Source: Nitrosomonas sp. (GTDB lineage Bacteria > Pseudomonadota > Gammaproteobacteria > Burkholderiales > Nitrosomonadaceae). From it: 64,000 nucleotides of DNA. Under the pieces are notes generated by a model. That model had not been told where the DNA came from and ran no database searches. It saw only the letters and a list, made by a program, of their open reading frames with translations. The position numbers and the translations under genes were made by a program. The stretch is from positions 1 to 64,000 of the forward strand of contig JAMWZW010000011.1 of the NCBI GenBank assembly GCA_024281995.1, written 5' to 3'. Shown here one piece after another: positions 9,901 to 20,222 of this stretch (the first letter of the stretch is position 1; every line of letters starts with the position of its first letter).

Positions 9901-11589
9901 CTACCAGCCGGCATATTGCAATGCACGTAAATCTCGGCGATAAATATCGGGTGAAAAATGAATTTGACTTTGTTCGTCAACCCAGGCCGTACTATACACC
10001 AAGTAGATGGGCGTTTGTCTAGGTAAATGCACGGTTTTTGTTTTGCCGCTATCCATATCGATAAGAAATTTATCTGATAGAGTTTGCTCACCCAGTAGGA
10101 AAGCGGCTAATTCCAAAGGTTTTTCCAGACGGATACAGCCGGAACTAAAAGTGCGTATATCTTTCTGAAACAATGACTTGGAAGGTGTGTCGTGCAAATA
10201 AATATTAAAGGGATTGGAAAACATGAACTTGATCCGGCCCAATGCATTGTGCATTCCCGGGTCCTGGCGTAATACGTAAGGAAACCCTTTTTTAATAGCG
10301 TGCCAATCGATTGTGTCAGGACTAATGGATTCGAGAGTGCGGTTATGGCCGGAATAAATTTTAAAGCCGTTAGAAGTGAAATAATCCGGATTTTTTTGCT
10401 GTTTTGGCAATAAATCTTTGGTTGCAATACTAACGGGCACCGTCCAGTACGGATTCAAGACCATGTGTGAGAGCGCGCCATTAAAGCTGGGTGTTGAGCG
10501 ATAGTCACGGCCGACAATAATCCGCATACTGAGCGGAAGGTCATCTTGTTTGATAGCGGTGAGTCTAAAACCGGCCGTATTGACCAATACATAACGCTTA
10601 CCCAAATCTGCAGGGAGCCAACGCAAGCGCTCCATGTTGATGCGTAGCTGGCGTATTTTCCATTCGAGCGGGATGTTCAATGCGCGGATAGTATTTTTTC
10701 CAATGACGCCGTCTGCGATTAAGCCGTGCTGGTTCTGAAACGCTTTGATAGCGGTTTCCAGCGCAGCATCGTATTGCGGGCTAGTGCTGGGCGCTAAATG
10801 GTATACCGCATTTCCGTCAATGTCATAAGTCTGAGCTATACGCTGGCGAATCAAAGGGATGATCGCATCCGCTTCGCCCGGATGTACGGTCTTCGTGGCA
10901 GGAATAGAATCCCAATTGGCATGATTGTGCATAAGGCTCTGGTAACGGATCAAGGCTTGCTTGAGTAATTGATAGTTATGCTTTTGCGGTGATAAATCAT
11001 GAAGCGATTGCGGCAGTTGATCAGTCTCGATCGCTTTTTGCAAGAATGCGACTGTATCAAAGGTTGCTTGCGGAATATGCCAGTCTGGATCAGCCAGACT
11101 GGCTTGGAATCGTCCCCGTGTTAAGTCGCGCGCGAGCATGAGTACGGCATGGCTGGTCAATAATTCCAATTCAATTGCCGCCGGTAAAAATTGACTGGCT
11201 TGCTGTTGCAATTGGCGCAATTGTACTAACCGGTAGTCGCGGCTATCCAAGCCTTCTGTTTCGGCGCTGGCAATGAAGTCAATCGCTGCGGTCAGTAACG
11301 CCGATTCCGGTTCTGCTGTCATCCAGATGGGTTGAAAACGACGTGTTGTATATAACCGCTGCAATTCTGCAAGATCGGTCTTCTTTAATTTAAGCGAATC
11401 CGGTTGCAAAAGCTGTTGTTCCAATGCCAGAGTTTCTACAGCAAAAACATGAGAAAACACTGGATTAGAGAGAAAGAATGAGCAGAAAAAAAATTGGAAT
11501 ATTCGAAAGAATGAGTTAACCAAAGCGTGAAGCACGTGCAGATTCCTTTGCTGTATAGGGCAGTTATATTGTATGGCGGATTTTATCAT
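9901..11589 (-). CDS. L,D-transpeptidase, YcbB/LdtD type
   Basis: Periplasmic enzyme expected to form 3,3 cross-links in peptidoglycan. The 562-residue protein has a hydrophobic N terminus (about 24-50), a scaffold region, a peptidoglycan-binding-1 domain around residues 255-305 (YDAALETAIKAFQNQHGL...DGVIGKNTIRALN) and a YkuD catalytic domain (about 335-500). The catalytic motif reads HDTPSK...TFSSGCIRLE with the nucleophile at about Cys485. The gene ends one base before the downstream long-form reading frame, so the two are tightly linked. Building and cleaving 3,3 cross-links are thus encoded side by side. Confidence 0.93.
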   Translation of the reverse strand: MIKSAIQYNCPIQQRNLHVLHALVNSFFRIFQFFFCSFFLSNPVFSHVFAVETLALEQQLLQPDSLKLKKTDLAELQRLYTTRRFQPIWMTAEPESALLTAAIDFIASAETEGLDSRDYRLVQLRQLQQQASQFLPAAIELELLTSHAVLMLARDLTRGRFQASLADPDWHIPQATFDTVAFLQKAIETDQLPQSLHDLSPQKHNYQLLKQALIRYQSLMHNHANWDSIPATKTVHPGEADAIIPLIRQRIAQTYDIDGNAVYHLAPSTSPQYDAALETAIKAFQNQHGLIADGVIGKNTIRALNIPLEWKIRQLRINMERLRWLPADLGKRYVLVNTAGFRLTAIKQDDLPLSMRIIVGRDYRSTPSFNGALSHMVLNPYWTVPVSIATKDLLPKQQKNPDYFTSNGFKIYSGHNRTLESISPDTIDWHAIKKGFPYVLRQDPGMHNALGRIKFMFSNPFNIYLHDTPSKSLFQKDIRTFSSGCIRLEKPLELAAFLLGEQTLSDKFLIDMDSGKTKTVHLPRQTPIYLVYSTAWVDEQSQIHFSPDIYRRDLRALQYAGW

Positions 11590-11653
11590 CGATGCCCGAT
11601 GGCTATAGGGTTATCGCGATTTACAGAACTAGAATGTCTTGCAGTGAGATGTT

Positions 11654-14600
11654 TTATATCCACGCTTGTTGCAGCATAACGCTGCCAAGTAGGTAAACTT
11701 CCGCTTCCGGAGTTTGTGCAATTTCCGCAGCCAGCCATTTACGGTCAACCTGATCGCCGTCTAATCGGAATAATTGCAGCGTTAGTTCCGCCCCATCGGC
11801 AGAACGCCCGAGTGTCCGGTTATAGATGGTTTGAATATAATCCAGATCGGATAATTCACCTAAACTCGCTGATTGTTCAAACCATTCCAGGATTTTTTCC
11901 GGGTCCATTTGCCCTTCTAGAGCTTGCTGGCCTAACCGCCATTCGGCAGGAGTAATGTCACGGTTAAAAAAGCTATGGAACAACCGTGCCATAGTGCTTT
12001 CAATCGGGTTATGAGCAATCGCTACTGTTTCGCCACTATCAAATGCAATGATTTCAGCATTTTTGAGGTTTAGCATGGAGCCCGTGCTTAACTGCGTCAG
12101 TTCCAAATAGTCATTGACAAATTCTAGATGACTATCGCCGCGCTTGCCTGGCATATGCAGCACATCGTAGCCTGCACCACCATCGGCTTTAAGTGCTAAT
12201 CCTAAAGGCAAATAGCCTTCATTGTCGCTATCACCCGCAACAATTTCACGGACAGCATTGATTTGAATAATACTGCTATCGGTTTCCATACCTGCCAACA
12301 ATTCATCGTTGCTTTTATTTAGCAATCCAATGGCTTCAGGCAGGTTACGAAAAGCTGCCAAAATATCATTGCTACCGGCACCCTGCCAGTTTTGCACGGC
12401 ATCCCCTTCAACAGCCGTTAAATCGCGTTGCAACCAGGTTCTTACCAGATAGTGCGCGACAGCCTCGACGCTGGAGTAGGCTATAGCCAAACCGGAGCCA
12501 TTGGTAAAATGAATCAGTTCAACATCGGTAAACGTATCCGCTGTGCCATCAGAGTGTGTGAGCGTAATGGCATTGCCATCGGTTACTATCTGATAGCCGG
12601 TTAGCTCACCGGCTTGTATTGCACTGTCAAATCCGCTACCGCCATTGAGTTGATCGTTTCCTGCACCACCGTTCAATTGATCGTTGCCAGTGCCGCCGTA
12701 AATCGTGTCATCACCGTCATCTCCGGAAATTTGATCACTGCCGCTGAGGCTGCCTACCGTATCGGCGCCACCGCCGCCGGACAGCGTATCATTGCCAGCA
12801 CCGAGTACAATAAATTGCTGTTGATGATCACCGACAACAAAATTCTCGCCACTACCACCGATTACTCGTGTAGCACCAATGATTGAAGCAAACGCAACAT
12901 GATCCAATTGAATGATAGTTCCGGTTGGCAGACTGCGGGCATCAATAATCAGCAGTAATGGCTCATTATTTTCTATGGCTGAGCCTGTAATGACGATTGG
13001 CATGTCAGGAGCCTGATTTTTTGCTACGGATGGGGTAACAACCTGTGTCGTGACATGCTGATCAACAGCCAATGTTGAAATAAATTCTTTGACTTGATTA
13101 ATAATTCCTTCAGTGGATTGATTGTCTGCTTCAACTGTTTGCTCGATACGCTGAATAACATCATTCGTTGCAGCGTGCAGGTTCAGCGATTGTTTGCTTG
13201 AAATATTTAAACCGGTATCAACGGGCAGGCTAATTGTGAGTAAAGTATTTCCATTGGAATTTTTTACAGGAATGTCAGCATAAGCTCTGAATAAGCTTGC
13301 GGGATCATCTTGACGATTGCTGCTAATTGGCGCAACGGTCGTGACAATCGTGCCATTTGATTGCTTAAGAGTACTTGCAGTTACACCATCAATAACTGTC
13401 GATGTTGAAGATGAATTGCCGTTTCCGCTTGTCCCGGATGAGGAGCTTGCAATGGTTGCTGTAATGCCATTTCCCACGAGATCGGCGACATTGACACTGG
13501 CATCGGCACCGGTTATCCAGTCTTCTGCAGCAGCCAAATTATAGGTGGTGGCATCAGTGGATGCTGTACCTGTTTTATTTAACAGCAGATTGACGGCAGT
13601 TTTATCTATTGCACTCAGGGTGATGGTGAACGATGTGGCGGAAGTGATTTCAACATCGTTGGAATTAGTCAATGTGTAGGTTGCGCCTGCTTCTCCGGTA
13701 AATGTTAGCTTTGAGGCGTCGATATCATTGGTTGCGCCACTGGCTTTTAAGAAACCGCTTCCCGTTACTGCCAGTGCTCCGCTGCTGGCGTTATAGGTGG
13801 CTGATGTAATACTGGGGACGGCAACATTGGAGACGGTAATACCGTTGCCGGTGGCGTCCACGACATTCTCCGCAGCCTCGGCACCCGCTGCCCAATCTTC
13901 TGCAGCAGCCAGGTTGTAGGTGGTGCCATCGGTGGAACTGGTGCCGTTCTTGTTGGTGATCGCATTGACGGCGGCTTTGTCGGTGCTGCTCAGTGTGATC
14001 GTAAATGCGGTGCCGGATGTGATTTCCACGTCCGCGGAATCGGTCAGCGTGTAGGTCTCGCCACCTTCGCCAGTGAAAGTAAATTTTGATACATCGATAT
14101 CGTTGGTCGCGCCACTAACTTTGAAAAGGCCGCTACCGGTGACAATCAATGCACCGGTGCTGGCATCGTAATTGGCAGAAGTAATCGTTGGCGCGGCTAC
14201 ATTCGATGCAGTAATGCCGTTGCCGGTAGCATCCGCGGTATCGCCGCTGGTGGCATTGGTGTTCCAGTCATCGGCTGCGGCTAAGTTGTATGTTGTGTTG
14301 CTGGTGGAACTGGTACCATTCTTGTTGATGATTTGATTAATCGCGGCTTTATCGGTGGCGCTCAACGTAAGTGTGAAAGCTGTACTGGAAGAGATTTCAG
14401 CATCGGCGGTGTCGGTCAGGGTATACGTGTTGCTTCCTTCACCGGTAATGGTGAATAGTGATGCATCGATATCGGCGCCGCCGCCATTGGCTTGCAGATT
14501 GGTTGCAGTGACGACTAAGGCACCGGACGAGGCATCGTAAGTGGCCGAAGTGATGCGCGGATTTATCGAGACCGTGACGGCATTGACGGCATCGCTGATA

Positions 14601-17600
14601 TCGGTGGCAGGATTGGCTGCGTTCAACCAATTATCGGCAGCCGCCAGATTGTAAGTCGAACCGCCGGACGACGTGGCGCCGGATTGATCCAATAAAGCAT
14701 CGACAGCGGTTTTATCCGCTCCCGATAAGGTAACACTGAACGATGTGCTGGAAGTGATCTCGACATCCGACGCACTGGTGATGGTGTACGTGGCGTTGGC
14801 GACACCGCCGGTCAATGTCAGCGTGGAAATGTCAATATCGTTGCTGGCGCCGGTCTTTTTGAAAAAATTGCTACCGGTAACAACCAAAATGCCGGTATCG
14901 GAATCGTAAGTGGCAGACGTGATCGCCGGCGTCTGCACATTGCTGACGGTAATGCCGTTGCCGGTCAAATCGGCGGTGGCGGTGGAAGCAGCGGTTCCCG
15001 CCATCCAGTCTTCCGCTGCGGCAATGTTGTAGGTGGTGGCGCTGGCAGAAGACGTGCCATTCTTGTGCAATAAACCCAGTACCGCTAGTTGATCGGTTGC
15101 GTTCAACGTGATGCTGAACGAGGTACTGGAGGTGATTTCCACATCCGATGATGACAAGCTGTAACTGCCACCTTCACCGCTAATGGTCAGCAAGGATACG
15201 TCGACATCGTTAGTGGCACCGCTGTTGGCAACGAAGTTGGTTCCGCTGACCGTCAGCACGTTGGTGCTGGCATCAAACGTGGCGGAAGTGATGGCGGGCG
15301 CGGCGTAGTTGCTGACGGTGATGCCGTTGCCGGTGGTGTCGGCGACGACAACGGCGCTGTCCGCGCCTGCCGCCCAATCCTCCGCTGCTGCTAAGTTGTA
15401 GTTCGTGCCACTGTCAGAAGTTGTGCCATTCTTGTTCAGTAGCGTTTCCACTGCGATTAGATCCGCGCCGCTGAGCGTAACTGAGAATGACGTGCCGGAT
15501 GTAATCTCTATATCAGTTGCTGTAGTCAGCGTGTAGGTCGTGCCGCCTTCCCCGGTGAAAGTTAGTTTGGACAAGTCGATATCGTTGCTTGCACCGTTGG
15601 CTTGCAGAAAACCAGAACCGGTAACGGTCAATACATTACTGCTGTAATCATAAGCGGCGAATGTGATCGTTGGTGCTGCGACATTCGAGACGGTGATACC
15701 GTTGCCGGTGGTATCGGCAACTGTCACGGCACTGTCTGCACCGGCTGCCCAATCTTCGGCCGCGGCGAGATTGTAGGTGGTTGCGTTCGTTGAGGAAGTG
15801 CCGTTTTTGTTGATGATCTGATTGACGGCGGCTTTGTCGGTGCTGCTCAGTGTGATCGCGAATGCCGTGCCGGAAGTGATCTCGACATTGCTGGAATCGG
15901 TCAGGGTATAGGTGCTGCCGCCTTCGCCGGTGAAGGTGAATTTGGACGCATCAATATCGTTGGTGGCACCGCTGGCATTCAATAATCCGGTTCCAGTGAC
16001 CACCAAATTACCGTTGTTGGCGTCGTAGGTAGCCGATGTCATCGTTGGTACCGCGACATTGGAAACGGTGATGCCGTTACCGGTGGTATCGGCCACGGTT
16101 ACGGCGCTATCCGCACCGGTAGCCCAGTTTTCCGCCGCAGCCAGATTGTAGGTAGTGCCGCCGGTGGAACTGGTACCGTTTTTGTTGATGAACTGATTGA
16201 CAGCGGCTTTGTCGGTGTTGCTCAAAGTGATCGTGAATGCGGTACCGGAAGTGATCTCGACATTGGGGGAATCGGTTAGCGTATAAGTATCACTGCCTTC
16301 GCCGGTAAACGTGAATTTTGATGCGGCGATGTCGTTGGTGGCACCACTGGCTTTCAGCAAGCCGCTGCCAGTGACTACCAATGCACCGTTGCTGGCGTCG
16401 TAAGTGGCGGAAGTGATCGTAGGCGCAGCGACATTCGAGACGGTAATGCTGTTGCCGGTGGTATCCGAAATATCTGCATTGCCGATGACTGTGTTCCAAT
16501 CATCCGCCGCAGCTAGATTATAAGTGGTGGCACCGGTTGAGCTGGTGCCGTTCTTGTTAATAATCTGATTGATCGCGGCCTTGTCGGTACTGCTCAAGGT
16601 GACGGTGAATGCGGTGCCGGAGGTGATTTCGACATCACTCGAGTCTGTCAGTGTGTAGGTCGAACCACCTTCACCGGTAAAGGTTAGCATCGAGGCATCG
16701 ATATCGTTGGTTGCGCCGCTGGCTTTGACCAGGTTCGCGCCGGTAACGGTCAGTGCGCCGGTGCTGGCATCGTACGTGGCGGAAGTAATCACAGGCATTT
16801 GTACATTGCTGACGGTAACGCCATTGCCCGTGGTATCCGCATTACCGCTTTGTGCTGGATTCCAATCGGCCGCCGCTGCCAGATTGTAAGTCGTGCCACC
16901 GACCGAGCTGGTGCCGTTTTTGTTCAATAAGCCTTCCACGTTAAGTTGATCGGTGGCATTCAACGAAACGGTAAAGCTCGTCGCAGATGTTATTTCTACA
17001 TTTGATGATGTCAAGGTATACGTTGCACCACTTTGGCCGGTCAGTGTTAGTTTTGATACATCGACATCATTAGTTGCACCGCTGGTGGCCACCATATTGG
17101 TGCCGGTTACGGTCAGAGCGTTGCTGCTGGCATCGTAGGTGGCCGAAGTTATGGTAGGGCCGGGGATGGGTTGAAAAACAAAATTTTCGAATAATACGCC
17201 GTCCTGACCTGGTGTTCCTGAATCATAAAATCCAGGAGTTGTTTGCCGGACTCGAACTTCATCGACATTGTCAAAATCGGATGATAAATTGACAGTTTGG
17301 TTGATTGTGCCACCGGTGAGTGTCAGAGCTTGTGTGGCTACTTGCGTGCCATCGCGAAAACCTATGGCTTGCATCGAAGTAAAGACAGCATTGGCTTCCG
17401 TCATTTTCAACGAAACCAAATCGAATTCGCCGCCATTAACAGTGGCAAAGACAAACCACGTTCCTGTTGTGCCTCCACTGCTGCCATCGTTCAAGCCAAT
17501 ACCGACCGATACACTTGATCCCAGTTGAGAAAGCGAGTCGTATAAACCAGCGGGAGCGGTTAGACTACTCAATGATGCAAAAGATACACCAAGTCCGGAA

Positions 17601-18235
17601 TTGCTACCTTTGATGGTTAAATTACCATAAGCGGTAGTTGCTTTGGTGTAACTGGTCAATGGTTCACCGCTGAGTTCGTCTTCGGCAAATGAAATAGTTT
17701 CAGTCGCTAAGGTAGCGGGATAAGATTCCAGCGTAGACTGGTTAAAAATTGCATCATCGCTGATCTGACCATGACGAAATGCTAGTGTCCAACTTCCACC
17801 CAAAGCTTTGGCACCGGTAATATCCATCGAAGCGGCGATGTTGGTTGCAATGGTATTTCCTAATTCCCGCACAAAGAGTTGGCCAAGCAGATCTTTTGCG
17901 ATGTTACAACCGTATAAGAAAATTTCCGAGGTATTGTTGAGTGCAAGATTCCAAGATTGTATAGCTGATCGATAAATATTGAGTGTGTAAAGATTAAGAG
18001 CCGTGTTGCCCAATTGTAATTCGGCTTGTCTGCCATGAGATAGAATATGAATGCTGTCGATATCGTGATACTGGCTCAATTTCTCGGTAATTTGCAGAAT
18101 TCCATCTTGCTCGGTATCCAGAATGACAACTTCTGTTCCAGTTATCACGCCGGCAATCAGTGTTTGATAATCGGTAACGTTACCGTCGATGAACAAAACA
18201 GTTTTTTTCGATTGTGTCATTGACTGGTTTGTCAT
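11654..18235 (-). CDS. Giant DUF4347 / tandem-repeat / RTX / DUF4214 surface protein
   Basis: 2193 residues; start ATG preceded by AAAGGAA. The N-terminal DUF4347 domain (about 12-165; ILSHGRQAELQLG, EIFLYGCNIA) is typical of very large secreted proteins. A lectin-like segment follows (about 185-350), then ten ~120-residue repeats (about 358-1598) starting ITSATYDAS..ALTVTG and ending near NKNGTSS...TYNLAAAEDW...GNGITVSN. A hydrophilic linker precedes a short RTX block (about 1795-1880; GGAGNDQLNGGSG) and DUF4214-like helical repeats at the C terminus (about 1960-2180; YNRTLGRSADGAE). There is no N-terminal signal peptide, so type I export is inferred. Likely an adhesin or matrix protein; function unproven. 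Confidence 0.85.
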   Translation of the reverse strand: MTNQSMTQSKKTVLFIDGNVTDYQTLIAGVITGTEVVILDTEQDGILQITEKLSQYHDIDSIHILSHGRQAELQLGNTALNLYTLNIYRSAIQSWNLALNNTSEIFLYGCNIAKDLLGQLFVRELGNTIATNIAASMDITGAKALGGSWTLAFRHGQISDDAIFNQSTLESYPATLATETISFAEDELSGEPLTSYTKATTAYGNLTIKGSNSGLGVSFASLSSLTAPAGLYDSLSQLGSSVSVGIGLNDGSSGGTTGTWFVFATVNGGEFDLVSLKMTEANAVFTSMQAIGFRDGTQVATQALTLTGGTINQTVNLSSDFDNVDEVRVRQTTPGFYDSGTPGQDGVLFENFVFQPIPGPTITSATYDASSNALTVTGTNMVATSGATNDVDVSKLTLTGQSGATYTLTSSNVEITSATSFTVSLNATDQLNVEGLLNKNGTSSVGGTTYNLAAAADWNPAQSGNADTTGNGVTVSNVQMPVITSATYDASTGALTVTGANLVKASGATNDIDASMLTFTGEGGSTYTLTDSSDVEITSGTAFTVTLSSTDKAAINQIINKNGTSSTGATTYNLAAADDWNTVIGNADISDTTGNSITVSNVAAPTITSATYDASNGALVVTGSGLLKASGATNDIAASKFTFTGEGSDTYTLTDSPNVEITSGTAFTITLSNTDKAAVNQFINKNGTSSTGGTTYNLAAAENWATGADSAVTVADTTGNGITVSNVAVPTMTSATYDANNGNLVVTGTGLLNASGATNDIDASKFTFTGEGGSTYTLTDSSNVEITSGTAFAITLSSTDKAAVNQIINKNGTSSTNATTYNLAAAEDWAAGADSAVTVADTTGNGITVSNVAAPTITFAAYDYSSNVLTVTGSGFLQANGASNDIDLSKLTFTGEGGTTYTLTTATDIEITSGTSFSVTLSGADLIAVETLLNKNGTTSDSGTNYNLAAAEDWAAGADSAVVVADTTGNGITVSNYAAPAITSATFDASTNVLTVSGTNFVANSGATNDVDVSLLTISGEGGSYSLSSSDVEITSSTSFSITLNATDQLAVLGLLHKNGTSSASATTYNIAAAEDWMAGTAASTATADLTGNGITVSNVQTPAITSATYDSDTGILVVTGSNFFKKTGASNDIDISTLTLTGGVANATYTITSASDVEITSSTSFSVTLSGADKTAVDALLDQSGATSSGGSTYNLAAADNWLNAANPATDISDAVNAVTVSINPRITSATYDASSGALVVTATNLQANGGGADIDASLFTITGEGSNTYTLTDTADAEISSSTAFTLTLSATDKAAINQIINKNGTSSTSNTTYNLAAADDWNTNATSGDTADATGNGITASNVAAPTITSANYDASTGALIVTGSGLFKVSGATNDIDVSKFTFTGEGGETYTLTDSADVEITSGTAFTITLSSTDKAAVNAITNKNGTSSTDGTTYNLAAAEDWAAGAEAAENVVDATGNGITVSNVAVPSITSATYNASSGALAVTGSGFLKASGATNDIDASKLTFTGEAGATYTLTNSNDVEITSATSFTITLSAIDKTAVNLLLNKTGTASTDATTYNLAAAEDWITGADASVNVADLVGNGITATIASSSSGTSGNGNSSSTSTVIDGVTASTLKQSNGTIVTTVAPISSNRQDDPASLFRAYADIPVKNSNGNTLLTISLPVDTGLNISSKQSLNLHAATNDVIQRIEQTVEADNQSTEGIINQVKEFISTLAVDQHVTTQVVTPSVAKNQAPDMPIVITGSAIENNEPLLLIIDARSLPTGTIIQLDHVAFASIIGATRVIGGSGENFVVGDHQQQFIVLGAGNDTLSGGGGADTVGSLSGSDQISGDDGDDTIYGGTGNDQLNGGAGNDQLNGGSGFDSAIQAGELTGYQIVTDGNAITLTHSDGTADTFTDVELIHFTNGSGLAIAYSSVEAVAHYLVRTWLQRDLTAVEGDAVQNWQGAGSNDILAAFRNLPEAIGLLNKSNDELLAGMETDSSIIQINAVREIVAGDSDNEGYLPLGLALKADGGAGYDVLHMPGKRGDSHLEFVNDYLELTQLSTGSMLNLKNAEIIAFDSGETVAIAHNPIESTMARLFHSFFNRDITPAEWRLGQQALEGQMDPEKILEWFEQSASLGELSDLDYIQTIYNRTLGRSADGAELTLQLFRLDGDQVDRKWLAAEIAQTPEAEVYLLGSVMLQQAWI
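13440..17165 (-). repeat. Ten tandem ~360-bp coding repeats in the DUF4347 protein
   Basis: Ten diverged copies of a ~120-codon unit, recognisable on the minus strand by the recurring ATSATYDAS, EGGSTYTLT, VEITSGTAF, NKNGTSS and DTTGNGITVSN blocks. Copies differ at many positions but share motif order, so the array is old rather than a recent expansion. The fold is probably an Ig-like or beta-sandwich repeat, by inference from length and composition only. Confidence 0.85.
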
Positions 18236-18262
18236 GAGCGGATTCCTTTATCTTTTTGGGGT

Positions 18263-19222
18263 TTAATTTTCTTGCAAATGCTGTGAAACTTTCATATCCA
18301 AATCAGCGCGCCACGTTTGGGGCATTACGGTCAGGATCTGCTGTAAAATTTCTTTTGCTGCAGCGACTTCTTTTCGATCTTCCGATCGTTGCGTAGCTGC
18401 TGAAAGCCACAGATAGGCTTTGGCGAGATGTTCCGCCGTCAATTGGTGCGTGTGCATATCGGATTGTGCGGAATAGAATTGTTTCCCTGCCTGAAAATAC
18501 GCCGGTACAAACTTTAAAGTGGCAGCCTGTTCAAACATTTGCTGGATGATTTCAGGCTTATGTTCCTTTAACGTGTCTTGCTGCATGATCATTCCCAAAT
18601 AGAAAAATGCTTCAGGCGCATAGTTTTGTGCGGCAGTTGCAAACCAATGATAAGCTTCCTGCAAATTTTGAATGGCTGGATCACCGTGCAGAAAAAATTT
18701 TCCCATCCAAAGTTGTGCAGATAAGGAACCTTGTAATGCTGCCGGACGGCATAAGGCTAGTGCTTTGTGGGGGTCTTTGGTAACGCCTCTACCCGTCATC
18801 ATGAGATTGCCGAGCTGACAATACGCGTGAAGCTGACCTGCTTGCGCAGCCTTTTGATACCAGTGGGCAGCCGCTGCATAATCTATTGGGCGATGGCTGC
18901 CTTGTTCCAAACAAATACCGGTCATATATTGCGCAGTTGGAATGCCACCCTGCGCGGCTTTTTCAAACCACTGGCATGCAATTATTGGGTCGGGGTCTCG
19001 GCCCCAGCCATTTTGATAAAAGAGTCCTATGGTGAATTGCGCCAGTGGATTGTTGTGTTGTTGCACGGCCGTCTGATAACTTACAAAAGCTTTTTCATAA
19101 TCGCCATCAACCAAGGCTAGCTGAGCCGCTTTCATGATTGAATCAGCATTTGTTTGTGTTGCAAGAGTTACGACAGGCAACAGTACGACAACAACGAATA
19201 CCATGTGTAGAAATTTTTTCAT
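18263..19222 (-). CDS. Sel1-repeat secreted protein
   Basis: 319 residues with an N-terminal Sec signal peptide (MKKFLHMVFVVVVLLPVVTLATQ). At least five Sel1/TPR-like helical pairs follow (about 30-250), for example AQFTIGLFYQNGWGRDPDPIIACQWF trimmed to its hallmarks: G near the end of helix A and A..WF.KAA in helix B. Such solenoids mediate protein-protein contacts in the periplasm. It lies 27 bp from the start of the giant DUF4347 gene and is probably cotranscribed with it, which hints at an accessory role, but no specific partner can be named. Confidence 0.85.
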   Translation of the reverse strand: MKKFLHMVFVVVVLLPVVTLATQTNADSIMKAAQLALVDGDYEKAFVSYQTAVQQHNNPLAQFTIGLFYQNGWGRDPDPIIACQWFEKAAQGGIPTAQYMTGICLEQGSHRPIDYAAAAHWYQKAAQAGQLHAYCQLGNLMMTGRGVTKDPHKALALCRPAALQGSLSAQLWMGKFFLHGDPAIQNLQEAYHWFATAAQNYAPEAFFYLGMIMQQDTLKEHKPEIIQQMFEQAATLKFVPAYFQAGKQFYSAQSDMHTHQLTAEHLAKAYLWLSAATQRSEDRKEVAAAKEILQQILTVMPQTWRADLDMKVSQHLQEN

Positions 19223-19276
19223 TGACCAGAAATTTGAATCAATATCTGAGAAAATTTTTCTTCAAAGTAATAATAA

Positions 19277-20008
19277 TTATGGACGTGATGGAAAAATACC
19301 ATCGGTTGCAATGATGCAATTGACCACCAGAAACGGTTGCAGAATCGCGAATGGTTGCGAATTTCCGCTATTGCCGACTGTGACAGCAGTGGTAGTGGTA
19401 GTCGCGATGTTCAGATTGTTTAATGTAGTTTGAATCGAAGCCGAGTGCATGCTGACATTCGGTACAGTGGTTGAAGAATAAGTCTTAGTAAGAGGCGCGG
19501 ATGAATTAGCAATCGCGTTATTTCCTGCAGCCGTAGCATCCCCTGTCACGTTAGCAGCTTTGAGTGTTGAGGTTGCATTAGCACTTGAATCCACGGTTGA
19601 TGCCGAAGTCGATATGGCGGTTGCTGGATGTGTATGTGCCGGCATGTTGTTGATAGATAATGTGATATTTTCATTGCCGCCAACTTGCCCCATGGAATAG
19701 TTGCTTCCGCCTGTGAGTTGACCTTTATGGACGGGAACCCTGCCGCGCATATCGGGTAGCTTGAAAGTTGTATTGCCATTTCCACCATAAGTCGTCCCTA
19801 TTAAAGAAAATAACGCTGCATTCTGACTAATAGGCATTTCCTGACCATCACAGGTGGCCCATCCCACCGGTGCATAGTTAAATCCTACATAGCTTATTTC
19901 GCCGATAAAAGGATCTATGCCTGCCGAGACAGGATTGGAAAATGAAGCGCATAATGCCAACGTTACTGTAAACTTGGTGAATGGATACGTTTTGTGTATA
20001 GCTTTCAT
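19277..20008 (-). CDS. Phage tail-collar domain protein (microcystin-dependent-protein type)
   Basis: About 243 residues with a signal peptide (cleavage near NPVSA). The tail-collar signature is clear: FIGEISYVGFNYAPVGWA, then CDGQEMPISQNAALFSLIGTTYGG and FKLPDMRGRVPVH. This domain, from phage short tail fibres, also occurs in free-standing bacterial secreted proteins of unknown role (MdpB type). The C-terminal half is Thr/Ser/Asn-rich with an NMPAHTHPA motif common in these proteins. I start at the second ATG because AAGGGAA is then spaced about 8 bp away. No other phage genes surround it, so it is not evidence of a prophage. Confidence 0.85.
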   Translation of the reverse strand: MKAIHKTYPFTKFTVTLALCASFSNPVSAGIDPFIGEISYVGFNYAPVGWATCDGQEMPISQNAALFSLIGTTYGGNGNTTFKLPDMRGRVPVHKGQLTGGSNYSMGQVGGNENITLSINNMPAHTHPATAISTSASTVDSSANATSTLKAANVTGDATAAGNNAIANSSAPLTKTYSSTTVPNVSMHSASIQTTLNNLNIATTTTTAVTVGNSGNSQPFAILQPFLVVNCIIATDGIFPSRP

Positions 20009-20222
20009 AGTCATTTCCCTTTTTAAAATGTCGTGCTACTTCAGAGATTATGTTTGCACGAATGATCAAAGTGATTTTTTTATTGATAAAATCATGTCAG
20101 TATCGTAGCAGCCTATCCTGTTAATCATTTTGTGGTAATAAGCTATTTTTTGCCTTTTATTCTGCGCAATCGAGAGGGCATGCTGCGACTAACAATCTAA
20201 TTTTGGAGTGAGGTGATCAGTT

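Noticed and set aside
19277-20008. Tail-collar protein as a sign of prophage
   Set aside because: No other phage structural genes nearby; this domain also occurs in ordinary secreted bacterial proteins.
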